In this document: one piece after another, positions 1 through 10,436 of the stretch
How positions within the stretch are numbered: position 1 is the first letter of the stretch
Layout: the number at the start of each line of letters is the position of its first letter
Assembly: GCA_017478725.1 (NCBI GenBank)
Contig: JAFVDD010000033.1
Coordinates: 1 to 63,489 of the forward strand
DNA length: 63,489 nt
Origin: Paludibacteraceae bacterium
Lineage (GTDB): Bacteria; Bacteroidota; Bacteroidia; Bacteroidales; Paludibacteraceae
Reading direction: 5' to 3'
The notes under the pieces: model-generated
Told to the model about the DNA's origin: nothing
The model's input: only the letters and a program-made list of their open reading frames with translations
Databases searched by the model: none
Program-made: the position numbers and the translations under genes

Positions 1-1
1 C

Positions 2-3000
2 CTCTCTAATCCTATTGCAACGAATGAATGGACTCACGTGGCGGTAAGTTATACTCCTGACTCGTTCTACGTATATCTGAACGGGCAAATGGCAGGCAGA
101 AAAAAATACCAGCCCGTACCTTTAAATGATTTTATAGTAGGTTCTGGAGGAGCCAAAGGTTATGAGTTAGCGGATATCCGTGTCTATAACTATAGCATGG
201 ATTCAGCAGAGATTAACAGCACCGCCATGCAGATTCCGCTCAAGGGCAACGAGACCGGTCTGGAGCTCTACTATTCTGCGTGCGAGGAAGGCAACGAAGT
301 GCATGACTTGTCCGGACATGGCAGAGACCTCAAAATAAACGGAATGAGTTTCAATAACTTTACCGAGACGGTGGAAATGCCTGCGGGAGTAGTCTATCGC
401 ACGGTGAAAGACTCTACGCGCGCCAACTACACGGCTTACACCAAGTCGGACGGTACGTATGTGATTACAGGTATTCCTTACCGCGAGGCGGGAACGTACT
501 ACAAGATTGTGCCGACGCTGGGAACGCATGAGTTCGCGCCGGCTAACCGTCCGCTGTATTTCAACAACAACACCAACACGCACAACAATGTCAACTTCAC
601 CGACATGACTTCGGTACGGGTTTCGGGCGCTATCTATTACGAAGGTACGGACTACCCCGTGGATGGTGCGTTACTGAGTGTTGACGGAGTGGCATGTGTT
701 GTAGGCGGTGTGCCGGTACTGACCAATGCGGACGGTCAGTTCTCGATCCTCGTACCGATGGGCAACCACTATATCACGGCAACCAAGAGCGGGCATACGT
801 TTGCCTATAACGGCCGCTATCCCGAGGATCCGAACAACGTAGGTAAAACCTATGAGTTCCTGCACGATGTGAATGACCTCACGTTCTACGACAACACCAA
901 ACTGCTGTTGGTAGGCCGCGTGGCCGGTGGTGACGAAGAGTTGCACAAGCCGCACGGTATGCACTTAGGCAAAGCCAATATCGGCCGTGCCGTCATCACA
1001 TTGCAGGCTTCGGATATCTACTCACTCAACACGGATAGCGTAGAGCGCGTATGGGCACAACCGACCGACAGCATTATAGCCGCAGGACGAGTAGTGACCG
1101 CTGCGAGCGGCACAGACCTCAGTCACAACGTAGTCATCTATACCGACTCCGTAACGGGCGAGTTCACGGCATTGCTGCCGCCGCTCACGTATAAGGTGAA
1201 GAGCATCGTTATTCCGTCGAATGACGAGTACAGGTTCAACCCGCTGTCGTATAACCCAATCGAGTTAGGCGCATACGCCGGCTCGATGATGATGCAGGAC
1301 AGCCTCAAGCTGGACAGCTCGACCGTGCATCGCGTCAAGTACCACTTAGCGTTTGATGCGCCCTACTATGTAGAACCGGTGCTGACCGTTACCGATGCCG
1401 GGCGTACAGACCTTGCTTTCGGTGAAGAATGGGTGAACTGGCAGGACGAGAAAGACAAACTGCACATGGTGCCTTCCTTCACCGTAGATTCCGTAACCGG
1501 CAAGCCGGACTACCGAATGACCTATCCGCTCTTCAGTCAAGGTGCTGCTTATCGCTGGCGACTGAAGATTACCGAGTCCTACGTCAACAAGGATGATGCC
1601 GCTAACCCCGTGACCACCGTACTGCCGTGGAAGAACGGTATTGTGACCATCAAGAGCAATCTGGGCAACCGCATCGCCGCCGAACGAGACACAATCATGC
1701 CGATGGGTGATGACTCGACAACGATGGTGAACTACAAGAAAGGAGAGACGATTGCCTTGGGCGAGAACCAGATAGCCCTTGACTCGACCGGTATGGGTAT
1801 TTATCAGTTCCGTGCCTCGGATCCGAATATCACGAAGCCCTACACACTCGGCGTTGATATGAGTTACACCAATGTGTATGGCACGCGTAACTACGCGTGG
1901 TCTCAGAACGGTGCGTTCTATGGTGTAGTGCTTGGCTCGATTACCAACGGGTCAGATGTAGTCACGAGCGGACCGGACGATGTGCTCTATATTCTGCGTA
2001 ACGCACCGGGCTCCGCCTCTACTGTGTCTGCCACCAAAGGCACTACTTTCACCAAGACCAGCAACAACACCACTACTGCCCATTGGGGAGCTTCCACAAA
2101 CTGGACATTCGGAATCGGGAAAACGAAGGCCATTTTGGACAACGGTGATGTAGAAGACATTTCGGATGGATTTTTCTCGTTAATGTTCATGGAGGAGCGA
2201 GGTCATATCAGTGCGGGTGGTACCTATACGGGCAATAAATCGTGGACAAACACCCAGACTTCGGTGAATACACTGACACAGACCGTGAGCACCACGCCGG
2301 GTTTGGAGGGTGCCGCGGGCGATGTGTTTGTAGGCCAAGCTACCAACGAGGTCTTCTCCGACTCCCGCCGCGTGGATATACAGCGTGACCCGAATGATTC
2401 GACACGCTATTACATAGGTGACTTCGACGGCTTTGTATTCGGTAAGACTTTTGGTACACAATTCACCTACACGCAAAATCATATCGAAACGAAGTTGTTG
2501 CCGGACTACCAGAGAATTCGTAATTCGCTGTTGCAGCATGCTGATTCGATTAATGTGGTCAACTACCGCACCGGCAAAGATACCACCGTGTTTGTCAACA
2601 ATACCTCCACGACGCAGTATTATACATGGCTGAGTCCCGACGACCCGAGGTACGGAGTGGACACCGCCACCTACGCGATGGTACCGTCGAAACCGGCTCC
2701 GGACGAGAAATTGCACGTAGATAAAGACATGGTGCAATACTACAACGAGCAGGTACGCTCATGGAAGAAACTGCTGGAGCATAACGAACAGATGAAAGTG
2801 ATGTGCCTGCAGCGAAGCAGTGAGTTCAAGCAAGAGCAATACAACCTTGCAGCACTGAAAGCCGACCGCGTACGCGAAGTGATGAGTGCCTTGACCGAGG
2901 CGCGCAGCAAGATGGCTGCAGTCAGTCAATATAACGTGGACAGCCTACGTGCCTTCAACAAACGCTCGTCATACGGCGACGGACTGCAGTATATGGGTTT

Positions 3001-6000
3001 CAGCAAAGGCGAGGTAGAGCGACTTATCAAGACATATGACGACAATAAGAAAGAAGAGAAGAAACAACTTGACATCCTCGAGGATGAGCAGTTGGATACC
3101 TTGCATCTGAACATCTCTGACTACTATGGCGGCGGCTACCTGATGCGCAATATATCCCTTAGCCCGGGAGCGTCTGTCGTATTAGGAGAAACCAAATCAC
3201 TCTCCAAAGGAGATAATGTCGGCATTACCCATGTTGGCACATTCACGTTCGGTGGAGGATTCGCTTATAATAGAGAGGTTAAAATGGTATCCGAGCATAG
3301 TGCCAGTGCCGGGGGCGGCACTACCGCAGCCAGCGGATCGGATGAGAATAATTCCTTCTCGTCGAATATCACGCTGGCGATGAATGCTACCTCATCGATG
3401 TCATTCGACATGTACGCTGCGCCGGACGGCTTTGCGCCTATCTTCTTCGTACGTGGCGGTGCTACCTCGTGCCCCTATATTGATGAGGAGCGCACCAAAT
3501 ACTATGAGCCGGGACGCCACGTGCTGACCACTTCGACGGCAGCCATCGAAAAACCGTATCTCTACCTGCGTCAGGGCAGCAGCTCGATGCAGAACGATCT
3601 GCCGGTAGGCGCATCGGCATACTTCACGCTGGGCATGACCAACCAGTCGGCAGTCAGCGGTGCGGCAGGCACCTATAAGCTCCGTCCTGTGGACAAGCAC
3701 ACGGGCGATGAGTTGGGCGCTGTGCTGGAAGTGAACGGTGCGCCGCTCACCTCGGCGGGTATCACATATATGCTCGCTGCGGGTGATTCGGTCTTCGTGC
3801 CCCTGCGCGTTTATCAGTCCAACCCCGAGGTGATGCGCTACGACAGTATCGGTATCGAACTCTTGAGCGATTGCGACCCGACACGCAGTTCGACTATCTG
3901 GCTCTCGGTCAACTACCGCTACTCGTGCTCGGACATCAACCTCACGCTGGACAACACGCTCCTCAACACCCAGACCAAGTCTATTCTGGGCAAAGACACG
4001 GTAGAGTTGAGCGGTGAGATCAGCGGTCTGCTGCCCCAGTACAGCGCGCTCTACGGCGTACGATTGCAGTACAAACGCGGCGAGGGCGAGTGGAGTACCA
4101 TGCGCACGTGGCGCAAGGGCATCACCGTACGCGACAACGAGGGCAACTACCCGATGCCGGAGGCAGAGCATTTCCGCTTCGCTATCCCGATGTCGGACAA
4201 GGATTATGCCGACGGCACCTATCAGGTGCGCGCAGTGACCGTCTGCAAGCCCGCTGCGGAAGAAGAGGTTTGCAAAGAGTCGGAGACCTTTACCGTCATC
4301 AAGGACGTGGCACGCCCCGAACCGATCACTATTCCTTCGCCGGCGGATGGTATTCTGCGTAGCGACAATACGATATCCGTTACCTTCAACAAGGATATCC
4401 AACCCGCCCGCGTGCTGGCAACGAACATCTCCGTTACGGGCGAGCTGAACGGACACGACCTGCGGCACTCCGTGGCATTGCAGTTGAGCGGTCAGAAAGC
4501 CGCTACGCAAGCTACGCTGCGGCTCGGAGCATCGGACTTCACCATTGAGACGTGGCTCAACTATTCCGAAGCAGGCGAACTGATGAATATCGGCGACGAT
4601 AAGTTCCGCCAGTCGCTCACTGACGATGGCAAGCTCGCCATACAAATCTACACCGTGACGATTACCTCTACCGCCGCGCTGCCGAAGAACAAATGGGTAT
4701 TTTTGGCACTCAGTTATCAGCAATCAACCGTCAGTCGTCAGTTGAATGCCTCAATGGCGTATGACGATGTGACCAGTCCGCTGATAATCAATGAGGCTGC
4801 GCCCGGGGTCAATACCAAGGCTGCGCTGCAGATAGGCGGCGGTACAACTGTAGGTATGATACACGACCTGACTATTTGGAGTGAGGCACGCGATATGACG
4901 ACCTCGCTCAGCGAGCGCAGCCGCACCAAAGTGCCGTCCACGCCGGGGCTGACTGCTTACTGGCCGATGGATGAAGGGTATGGCAAGGCTGCCTTCGAAC
5001 GCGTTCACGCACGTCATATCACTACCGGCAACAACGCTTGGTGGATAGCCGGCGACAACTACACCGCTGTACTGGACGGCAGCAACGAGCTGCGTATCCC
5101 TGTCAGCGAATTAGGTATCGGCGCAGAAGATGACTACGCCCTTGATTGCTGGGTCAACACCACCACCGACGGTACGATCCTCTCATTAGGTGACACCGCA
5201 TTGGTGCTCGCTATTGAGAACGGCAAACTTGCGCTTACCGCCAATGGTTCGAAACGTTCGCTCGCTTCGTTCGCTTCGGGCACATGGCATTACGTGGCGC
5301 TTAACGTCCGCCGCAGCGGTATGACCTCCGTCATCCTTGACGAGAACATCGTGCTACAGGAAGCCAATGCAAATACCATTCCTACTATGGGGGGCGACTA
5401 CCTGACCATCGGTAAGGGACTCACCGGTGCGTTTGATGAACTGCGTATATCGCGTGTATCGCTGACGAACGAATTGCTGATTCTTGCCTCGCATTTCCGC
5501 CTCCACGGCAATGAAACAGGACTGGTAGCATACTACCCGTTTGAGAAAGACTCGATTGACAGTGGCAATCAGCACCAGACGGCTCCGACGCTGGAGGACC
5601 GCTGTGCCAACGCGCTGAACAAGCAGTCCGCCGAATGGAGCGGTGCACAAGGACAGATGACCAATACCAACCATCCGGCGTTGATCGAAGCGCGTGCAGT
5701 CGAAGCGGTACCATTCACCTTCACCGCGTCCGACCGACAGATCAACATCTCGATCAACGACCAACAGATGGCGCCGGCTCGCGTAGAAGGATGCAACCTG
5801 CGCGTAGAGGTGAAGGATATCGTAGATGAGCACGGCAACTACGCGGCTCCTGTTTGCTGGAACGTGTATGTGCAACGCAATACGCTCCTATGGAAAGACA
5901 ACTACGCATCGGTTACCAAGCATGAACTGGAAGAGCAGCAGCTGGCGCTGACTATCGTGAACACGGGCAGCGAGGTGCAGAACTGGAGCATCACCAACAT

Positions 6001-7537
6001 CCCTGTATGGCTGCAACTCAATGCCACCGCGGGCGTCATCGCTCCGCAGTCTGAATTGCCCCTCACCGCTACGCTACCCGCTTCGCTCGCAGCCGGATAC
6101 TACACCGGTATCCTCCTGCTCACCGGCAAGGACGGCATAGCCGAGCCGTGTATAATAGAGGCCTCGGTGCTGGCTACCGAACCGGAATGGAAAGTAAACG
6201 AAGGTGCGTATGAATCGACAGGAAACATCATCGCTCGCCTAAGCCTGCCGGCCGGTGTGGCACAAAGCGAAAACGACATCATCGCCGCCTTTACGGGCAA
6301 CGAGTGCGTAGGTATCGCCCATCCGCAGTATATCAACGCCTACGACGCATGGTACGTGATGATGACCGTCTATGGCAACGCCGAAGCCAACGCCAACCTG
6401 CAGTTCCGCCTATGGAATGCCGAGACGGGTATCACCTATGCCTCTGTCAGCGTGCTGCCGGCACCGTTCCGCTTCATACCGAACATGGTCAAGGGAACAC
6501 TGGCTGACCCCGTCATCCTGGAAGTAACCAACCGCCTGCAGCAGACGCTTGTGCTCCAACCGGCATGGAACTGGATAAGCCTTAGTATCCGCCCCGTCTC
6601 TGCCAAAACAGAGAATGTCTTTGCACCTGTCCTCGGCGACATAACTGAGGTGAAGAGCAAGACCCAATTCTTCCGGGTAAATACGGCAGACACCACGTAT
6701 GCCGGTTCGCTCAAGACGATGAATGTTACTTCCTCCTACCGTGTCAATGCGCTGAGGCAGACCATACTGAATATTGATGGAACGGCTGTCAATTGTGCCG
6801 AGACACCTGTCACTGTCCGCAAAGGATGGAACTGGATAGGCTATCTGCCGCTACAGACGATGCCGGTAGGCGACGCACTGGCAGACATCACCCCCGTCTC
6901 CGGCGACCTCATCAAGAGCAAGAATGCCTTCGCCGTTTATGACGGAGCACAATGGATAGGTACCCTCAACCGCATGACTCCGGGCGAAGGATACATGTAC
7001 CTCTCCCACGCAACCGACATCTTCACCTTCCGCTATCCGGAAATATCGGCTATGTACAGTTTGCGCAGGCAACGGTTAATAGCCACTGCCAACGCCTTTA
7101 CCCCCGTCACCGATCCGTACAGCGGCAATATGTCTATCGTAGCTCGTGTGAAGGACGGTGAAGAAACGGTACACGGCGTAGAGGTAGGTATCTTCGCAGG
7201 CGAGGAATGTCGCGGTGCTGCCGTAGAAGACGATGGCGATTATTGGTTCATCACCGTAGCAGGTGACGAACCGACACCGCTCACTATCAAGGTCTATGAC
7301 CCGGCTACCGGCCAGACTGTGGTTGTAAAGCAGAGTTTGAACTATGCGGACGACGCTACGCTCGGTACACTCGCCGAACCGTATATCATCCAACTCAACC
7401 AAGCAGAGGGTATTGACCAAATCGGTGCGGATGATATAGGTTCTGACCGTCCCTATAAGATAATAGAAGATGACCATGTCATCATCATCCGTGGCGGTGA
7501 ACGTTACGATGTCACCGGCAAAAAGTTAAGCAAATAA
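2..7537 (+). CDS. giant LamG-type surface protein, 5' end outside window
   Basis: The frame is open from base 2, so the start lies upstream; the first in-window start-like codon (GTG, 38) continues a LamG strand (WTHVAVSY...YVYLNGQ) and is not the real start. At least 2,499 residues are visible. Counting from 38: a concanavalin/LamG-like end (1-95), two carboxypeptidase-regulatory-like beta domains (about 115-260), a helical stretch (about 915-960), two more LamG-like domains (about 1495-1610 and 1690-1800), a BACON-like segment, and two modules with WNWISL and WNWIGYLP (about 2176 and 2264). The tail carries VIIIRGGERYDVTGKKL, resembling Bacteroidota C-terminal sorting tails. By family analogy this is an exported, cell-surface adhesion or carbohydrate-binding protein. 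No catalytic motif was recognised. Substrate unknown. Confidence 0.75.
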   Translation, partial: LSNPIATNEWTHVAVSYTPDSFYVYLNGQMAGRKKYQPVPLNDFIVGSGGAKGYELADIRVYNYSMDSAEINSTAMQIPLKGNETGLELYYSACEEGNEVHDLSGHGRDLKINGMSFNNFTETVEMPAGVVYRTVKDSTRANYTAYTKSDGTYVITGIPYREAGTYYKIVPTLGTHEFAPANRPLYFNNNTNTHNNVNFTDMTSVRVSGAIYYEGTDYPVDGALLSVDGVACVVGGVPVLTNADGQFSILVPMGNHYITATKSGHTFAYNGRYPEDPNNVGKTYEFLHDVNDLTFYDNTKLLLVGRVAGGDEELHKPHGMHLGKANIGRAVITLQASDIYSLNTDSVERVWAQPTDSIIAAGRVVTAASGTDLSHNVVIYTDSVTGEFTALLPPLTYKVKSIVIPSNDEYRFNPLSYNPIELGAYAGSMMMQDSLKLDSSTVHRVKYHLAFDAPYYVEPVLTVTDAGRTDLAFGEEWVNWQDEKDKLHMVPSFTVDSVTGKPDYRMTYPLFSQGAAYRWRLKITESYVNKDDAANPVTTVLPWKNGIVTIKSNLGNRIAAERDTIMPMGDDSTTMVNYKKGETIALGENQIALDSTGMGIYQFRASDPNITKPYTLGVDMSYTNVYGTRNYAWSQNGAFYGVVLGSITNGSDVVTSGPDDVLYILRNAPGSASTVSATKGTTFTKTSNNTTTAHWGASTNWTFGIGKTKAILDNGDVEDISDGFFSLMFMEERGHISAGGTYTGNKSWTNTQTSVNTLTQTVSTTPGLEGAAGDVFVGQATNEVFSDSRRVDIQRDPNDSTRYYIGDFDGFVFGKTFGTQFTYTQNHIETKLLPDYQRIRNSLLQHADSINVVNYRTGKDTTVFVNNTSTTQYYTWLSPDDPRYGVDTATYAMVPSKPAPDEKLHVDKDMVQYYNEQVRSWKKLLEHNEQMKVMCLQRSSEFKQEQYNLAALKADRVREVMSALTEARSKMAAVSQYNVDSLRAFNKRSSYGDGLQYMGFSKGEVERLIKTYDDNKKEEKKQLDILEDEQLDTLHLNISDYYGGGYLMRNISLSPGASVVLGETKSLSKGDNVGITHVGTFTFGGGFAYNREVKMVSEHSASAGGGTTAASGSDENNSFSSNITLAMNATSSMSFDMYAAPDGFAPIFFVRGGATSCPYIDEERTKYYEPGRHVLTTSTAAIEKPYLYLRQGSSSMQNDLPVGASAYFTLGMTNQSAVSGAAGTYKLRPVDKHTGDELGAVLEVNGAPLTSAGITYMLAAGDSVFVPLRVYQSNPEVMRYDSIGIELLSDCDPTRSSTIWLSVNYRYSCSDINLTLDNTLLNTQTKSILGKDTVELSGEISGLLPQYSALYGVRLQYKRGEGEWSTMRTWRKGITVRDNEGNYPMPEAEHFRFAIPMSDKDYADGTYQVRAVTVCKPAAEEEVCKESETFTVIKDVARPEPITIPSPADGILRSDNTISVTFNKDIQPARVLATNISVTGELNGHDLRHSVALQLSGQKAATQATLRLGASDFTIETWLNYSEAGELMNIGDDKFRQSLTDDGKLAIQIYTVTITSTAALPKNKWVFLALSYQQSTVSRQLNASMAYDDVTSPLIINEAAPGVNTKAALQIGGGTTVGMIHDLTIWSEARDMTTSLSERSRTKVPSTPGLTAYWPMDEGYGKAAFERVHARHITTGNNAWWIAGDNYTAVLDGSNELRIPVSELGIGAEDDYALDCWVNTTTDGTILSLGDTALVLAIENGKLALTANGSKRSLASFASGTWHYVALNVRRSGMTSVILDENIVLQEANANTIPTMGGDYLTIGKGLTGAFDELRISRVSLTNELLILASHFRLHGNETGLVAYYPFEKDSIDSGNQHQTAPTLEDRCANALNKQSAEWSGAQGQMTNTNHPALIEARAVEAVPFTFTASDRQINISINDQQMAPARVEGCNLRVEVKDIVDEHGNYAAPVCWNVYVQRNTLLWKDNYASVTKHELEEQQLALTIVNTGSEVQNWSITNIPVWLQLNATAGVIAPQSELPLTATLPASLAAGYYTGILLLTGKDGIAEPCIIEASVLATEPEWKVNEGAYESTGNIIARLSLPAGVAQSENDIIAAFTGNECVGIAHPQYINAYDAWYVMMTVYGNAEANANLQFRLWNAETGITYASVSVLPAPFRFIPNMVKGTLADPVILEVTNRLQQTLVLQPAWNWISLSIRPVSAKTENVFAPVLGDITEVKSKTQFFRVNTADTTYAGSLKTMNVTSSYRVNALRQTILNIDGTAVNCAETPVTVRKGWNWIGYLPLQTMPVGDALADITPVSGDLIKSKNAFAVYDGAQWIGTLNRMTPGEGYMYLSHATDIFTFRYPEISAMYSLRRQRLIATANAFTPVTDPYSGNMSIVARVKDGEETVHGVEVGIFAGEECRGAAVEDDGDYWFITVAGDEPTPLTIKVYDPATGQTVVVKQSLNYADDATLGTLAEPYIIQLNQAEGIDQIGADDIGSDRPYKIIEDDHVIIIRGGERYDVTGKKLSK

Positions 7538-7899
7538 GTCTCCTTTTCGGTAGCTCGTTCAGTTATCCGATTCCATAGGCTCGAACCTTGTCCCATCCGG
7601 ATGAGGTTCGTTTCGTTATGTCTACCCCCTTTCTTCCACACGAGAGCACCGCCATTTCTGCTTGCTTTGGCTTGTCTATATTTTATATAGCTTGTCTATT
7701 TTCTTTCTTTGTTTATTACGTCCACATTGGATGTGGACATCTTCTTTGCATTACAGGGTTATAGCATAGCCTACTAAAAATGAAAATCAATATGGCTACA
7801 AAATACAAATCAATGTACAAATATGAACTGGTAAACGCAGCAGGCGTATAAACAGCGCGGAGCGCGCAAATCGTCCTTAGGACGTATAAACAAAAAAAA
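7538..7899. other. non-coding gap between the surface protein and gap
   Basis: About 360 bases with no convincing gene. It holds a possible weak terminator hairpin (7582-7610), a repeated CTTGTCTAT (around 7671 and 7691), and a small palindrome GTCCACAT-tgg-ATGTGGAC (7720-7738). No Bacteroidota promoter with both boxes was seen here. The two flanking genes converge, which fits a terminator-only region. Confidence 0.6.
7582..7610 (+). terminator. possible weak terminator of the surface protein gene
   Basis: CGAACCT (7582-7588) pairs with AGGTTCG (7604-7610), with an inner CATCCGGATG palindrome. It is followed by TTTCGTTATG, so there is no clean T run. It sits 45 bases after the stop codon. 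Confidence 0.3.
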
Positions 7900-7920
7900 G
7901 ACGCCCGAAAGCGTCTTTTT
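7900..7920 (-). terminator. intrinsic terminator of gap
   Basis: GACGC (7900-7904) pairs with GCGTC (7911-7915) around CCGAAA. The A run at 7892-7899 becomes a T run on the minus strand just past gap. The plus strand also has five T's after the stem, so it may work in both directions between two converging genes. Confidence 0.8.
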
Positions 7921-7943
7921 GGGGGGTGTACCAAGGGCACGAC

Positions 7944-9011
7944 TTACTTGAGCTCTGCCAAGTACTTAATAGTGCGAACCATCTGGCTGGTGTAACTGTT
8001 CTCGTTGTCGTACCAGCTGACAACCTGTACCTGATAGGTATCGTCGTCGATCTTAGCCACCATAGTCTGGGTAGCATCGAAGAGCGAACCGAAACGCATA
8101 CCGATAACATCGCTGGAAACGATCTCGTCCTCGTTGTAGCCGAAGGACTCATTGGCAGCAGCCTTCATGGCAGCATTGATACCCTCTTTGGTGATGTCTT
8201 TGCCCTTAACTACGGCTACCAGGATAGTGGTAGAACCGGTGGGAGTCGGAACGCGCTGTGCGGAACCGATGAGTTTACCGTTGAGCTCCGGAATAACGAG
8301 ACCGATAGCCTTAGCAGCGCCAGTGCTGTTCGGAACGATGTTCTGTGCACCTGCACGGCTGCGGCGGAGATCGCCCTTACGCTGCGGACCGTCGAGGATC
8401 ATCTGGTCACCGGTGTAAGCGTGGATAGTGGACATGATACCGCTCTGGATAGGAGCATAGGCATTCAGCGCAGCTGCCATAGGAGCGAGGCAGTTGGTAG
8501 TACAAGAAGCTGCAGAGATCACTTTGTCTGCCGGAGTCAGCGTCTTGTGGTTTACGTTGTAAACGATAGTCGGCAGATCGTTACCTGCAGGAGCAGAGAT
8601 AACAACTTTCTTAGCACCGGCCTGGATATGTGCCTCAGCTTTAGCCTTGCTGGTATAGAAGCCTGTGCACTCGAGTACTACGTCAACGCCCAGCTCGCCC
8701 CAAGGCAGCTCAGCTGCAGCAGGCTTAGCATAGATAGTAATCTCCTTGCCGTCCACGATGATCGAACCCGGAGTAACCACAGTCTTGCCGTCCTCAGCGA
8801 GAACAGCGTCCTTGTAAGCAACAGTGTGTTTGCCCTCACCATACTTGCCGGCGAAACCACCCTGAGCGGTATCGTATTTCAGCAGGTGTGCCAACATCTT
8901 CGGGCTGGTCAAGTCGTTGATAGCAACAACCTCATAACCCTCAGCCTCAAACATCTGACGGAAAGCCAGACGACCAATACGGCCAAAGCCGTTAATAGCT
9001 ACTTTTGTCAT
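7944..9011 (-). CDS. gap: type I glyceraldehyde-3-phosphate dehydrogenase
   Basis: Glycolytic enzyme that oxidises glyceraldehyde 3-phosphate with NAD and phosphate; cytoplasmic. The 355-residue protein starts [18 protein letters not shown] (Rossmann GxGxxG), carries the catalytic SCTTNCL cysteine motif near residue 165, and has the usual C-terminal [13 protein letters not shown] segment. Length is slightly above the usual 330-340. A promoter with both boxes lies 55-86 bases upstream and a terminator immediately downstream, so it is probably a single-gene transcript, possibly with read-through from rnhA. Confidence 0.97.
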   Translation of the reverse strand: MTKVAINGFGRIGRLAFRQMFEAEGYEVVAINDLTSPKMLAHLLKYDTAQGGFAGKYGEGKHTVAYKDAVLAEDGKTVVTPGSIIVDGKEITIYAKPAAAELPWGELGVDVVLECTGFYTSKAKAEAHIQAGAKKVVISAPAGNDLPTIVYNVNHKTLTPADKVISAASCTTNCLAPMAAALNAYAPIQSGIMSTIHAYTGDQMILDGPQRKGDLRRSRAGAQNIVPNSTGAAKAIGLVIPELNGKLIGSAQRVPTPTGSTTILVAVVKGKDITKEGINAAMKAAANESFGYNEDEIVSSDVIGMRFGSLFDATQTMVAKIDDDTYQVQVVSWYDNENSYTSQMVRTIKYLAELK

Positions 9012-9066
9012 AATTGTGTATTAATTTAAGTTTATAGTGTAAAAAATGATTTTCCTTTTGCGACTG

Positions 9067-9097
9067 CAAAATTACTATTTTATTTTTGTATATCAAA
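9067..9097 (-). promoter_or_regulatory. Bacteroidota promoter of gap
   Basis: On the minus strand TTTG (9094-9097), 19 bases, then TAATTTTG (9067-9074). This matches the Bacteroidota -33/-7 pattern and leaves a leader of about 50 bases before the gap ATG. Confidence 0.85.
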
Positions 9098-9168
9098 ATA
9101 AATCGTCTATTTTTCTTGATTTTGTCACCTGAATTTACCAAAAACGCGCACGCAAAGCGCACGCGAAC

Positions 9169-9588
9169 CTATTTACGTCCAAAATCAGCCGGTATCTCTC
9201 CCCATGCCTTGGTGTCCCATTTATAGATAGGGGTAGTCCATGTGTTATCATGCAGCCACATCTCCGCTTTGCGTACCATGTGAAACAGATCCTGATTGCC
9301 TGCATTCCATTCCATTTTTGTTTTGCACCGCTTCTGGCGCACCCATGCGAGTGCAGTCACGCTATCCGTATAAATCACCCAAGGGAGATTGTATTTCTTG
9401 ATATACGCCAAGCCCAGGACCAGTGCAAGAAACTCACCGATGTTATTGGTCCCTTGGGTGAAGGGTCCCCGATGGAAGACCTCGGTTCCGGTATCGGCCA
9501 CTACGCCGCGGAACTCCATCACGCCGGGATTGCCGCTGCACGCAGCATCCACAGCCAAAGCCGGTAATATAGGTTTTGTATTTGCCAT
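9169..9588 (-). CDS. rnhA: ribonuclease HI-type nuclease
   Basis: Expected to cut the RNA strand of RNA-DNA hybrids, removing primers and R-loops. In 139 residues the RNase H carboxylates are visible: D14 in AVDAACSGNPG, a glutamate in NNIGEFLAL, aspartate in YTDSVTA, and a late aspartate in IPADFGRK. It lacks the N-terminal hybrid-binding domain found in many longer RNase H proteins. The ATG lies only 10 bases after the 3' end of tRNA-Arg on the same strand, and the first catalytic residue is 14 codons in, so the start cannot be much later. It is probably cotranscribed with the tRNA. Confidence 0.85.
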   Translation of the reverse strand: MANTKPILPALAVDAACSGNPGVMEFRGVVADTGTEVFHRGPFTQGTNNIGEFLALVLGLAYIKKYNLPWVIYTDSVTALAWVRQKRCKTKMEWNAGNQDLFHMVRKAEMWLHDNTWTTPIYKWDTKAWGEIPADFGRK

Positions 9589-9598
9589 GTTTGATTTG

Positions 9599-9670
9599 TG
9601 ATCCGCCCGGGAATCGAACCCGGATTTGAGCTTTAGGAGAGCCCCGGTCTATCCATTGACCTAGCAGATC
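9599..9670 (-). tRNA. tRNA-Arg (anticodon CCT)
   Basis: The minus strand folds as a full cloverleaf: acceptor GATCTGC/GCGGATC, D stem GGTC/GACC, anticodon stem GGGCT/AGCTC with loop CTCCTAA (anticodon CCT), T arm CCGGG-TTCGATT-CCCGG, discriminator A. CCA is not encoded. The 3' end is 10 bases from the rnhA ATG. Confidence 0.93.
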
Positions 9671-9673
9671 AAG

Positions 9674-9714
9674 CCATTTACCATTCAGCTATTTACCATT
9701 TGGTCATTTAGCAT
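9674..9714. repeat. period-7 repeat between tRNA-Arg and the DUF2461-like gene
   Basis: Degenerate 7-base units built on CCATTTA/CCATTCA/CTATTTA/TCATTTA. It runs into the last codons of the DUF2461-like gene on the minus strand. Confidence 0.6.
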
Positions 9715-10436
9715 CTACTCGGGAATTCGCCGTATTCCTCAAAGGTGTAATTGAGGAAGTCATTCATCGGTTTGGCGGTTCCGGCTATTTCCTCAATTTT
9801 ATCGATGAAATCGGGCGAACATACCATTTCGTCACTCAGCGGGACGCTGACTGTATAGGTTTTGTGTTTGAGCCATTCGGGGTGTTTGAAATCCGGATCA
9901 AAGCCCGCCGGCACTTTCTTGAGTCCGCCCCACGTATAATCGAAATCCTGCGCAAAGTATTTCTTCCATTGACGCGAACCCATAATCTCCTCCACTTCCT
10001 CATAGTTGGCTTCAATCTCGCTGCGCAGCGCCTGGAGCAGCTCTTTGCCGGGATCCCAGATTCCGGCTGCGAACAGACATTGGCCGGGTTGGATATGCAC
10101 ATAATATCCACCCCGCATTGATTTCTTGCCCCATGTTCTCGGCTGCCCGGGTACGCCGGCAGCAGGGAACACGCCAAACCACTCTTTGTACGGACGTTTG
10201 TCGGCCGAGAAACGGATATCGCGATTGATACGCCAGATGCAATCCTTGGGCTGCAGGGGTGCCAGCGAGGGATCCATCTTCGCCAAGCGGCGCAAGTACT
10301 CCTCCGAGAACGCGATGAAACGTTCACGGCAGGATTGATACCAATCACGGTGGGTGTCAAACCACTCTTTGTTGTTATTCACTGCCAACTCGCTCAGGAA
10401 TTGCAGGGTATCGCGCATGTTATAAATGTCTGTCAT
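9708..10436 (-). CDS. DUF2461 (TIGR02453-type) protein
   Basis: Conserved family of unknown function. The 242 residues show the typical opening (LQFLSELAVNNNKEWFDTHRDWY), the core WRINRDIRFSADKRPYKEWFG and a later GGYYVHIQPGQCLFAAG block, and cover the family's usual length. The gene starts at the base where rfbD ends (10436), so the two are translationally coupled, probably in an rfbC-rfbD transcript. The last few codons overlap a period-7 repeat. No catalytic role is assigned. Confidence 0.8.
   Translation of the reverse strand: MTDIYNMRDTLQFLSELAVNNNKEWFDTHRDWYQSCRERFIAFSEEYLRRLAKMDPSLAPLQPKDCIWRINRDIRFSADKRPYKEWFGVFPAAGVPGQPRTWGKKSMRGGYYVHIQPGQCLFAAGIWDPGKELLQALRSEIEANYEEVEEIMGSRQWKKYFAQDFDYTWGGLKKVPAGFDPDFKHPEWLKHKTYTVSVPLSDEMVCSPDFIDKIEEIAGTAKPMNDFLNYTFEEYGEFPSRC

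Noticed and set aside
7716-7940. 74-residue minus-strand ORF after the surface protein
   Set aside because: It runs through the gap terminator, and its codons show no family pattern.
7926-9029. 367-residue plus-strand ORF opposite gap
   Set aside because: Mirror of gap in a GC-biased frame; no signal, motif or promoter.
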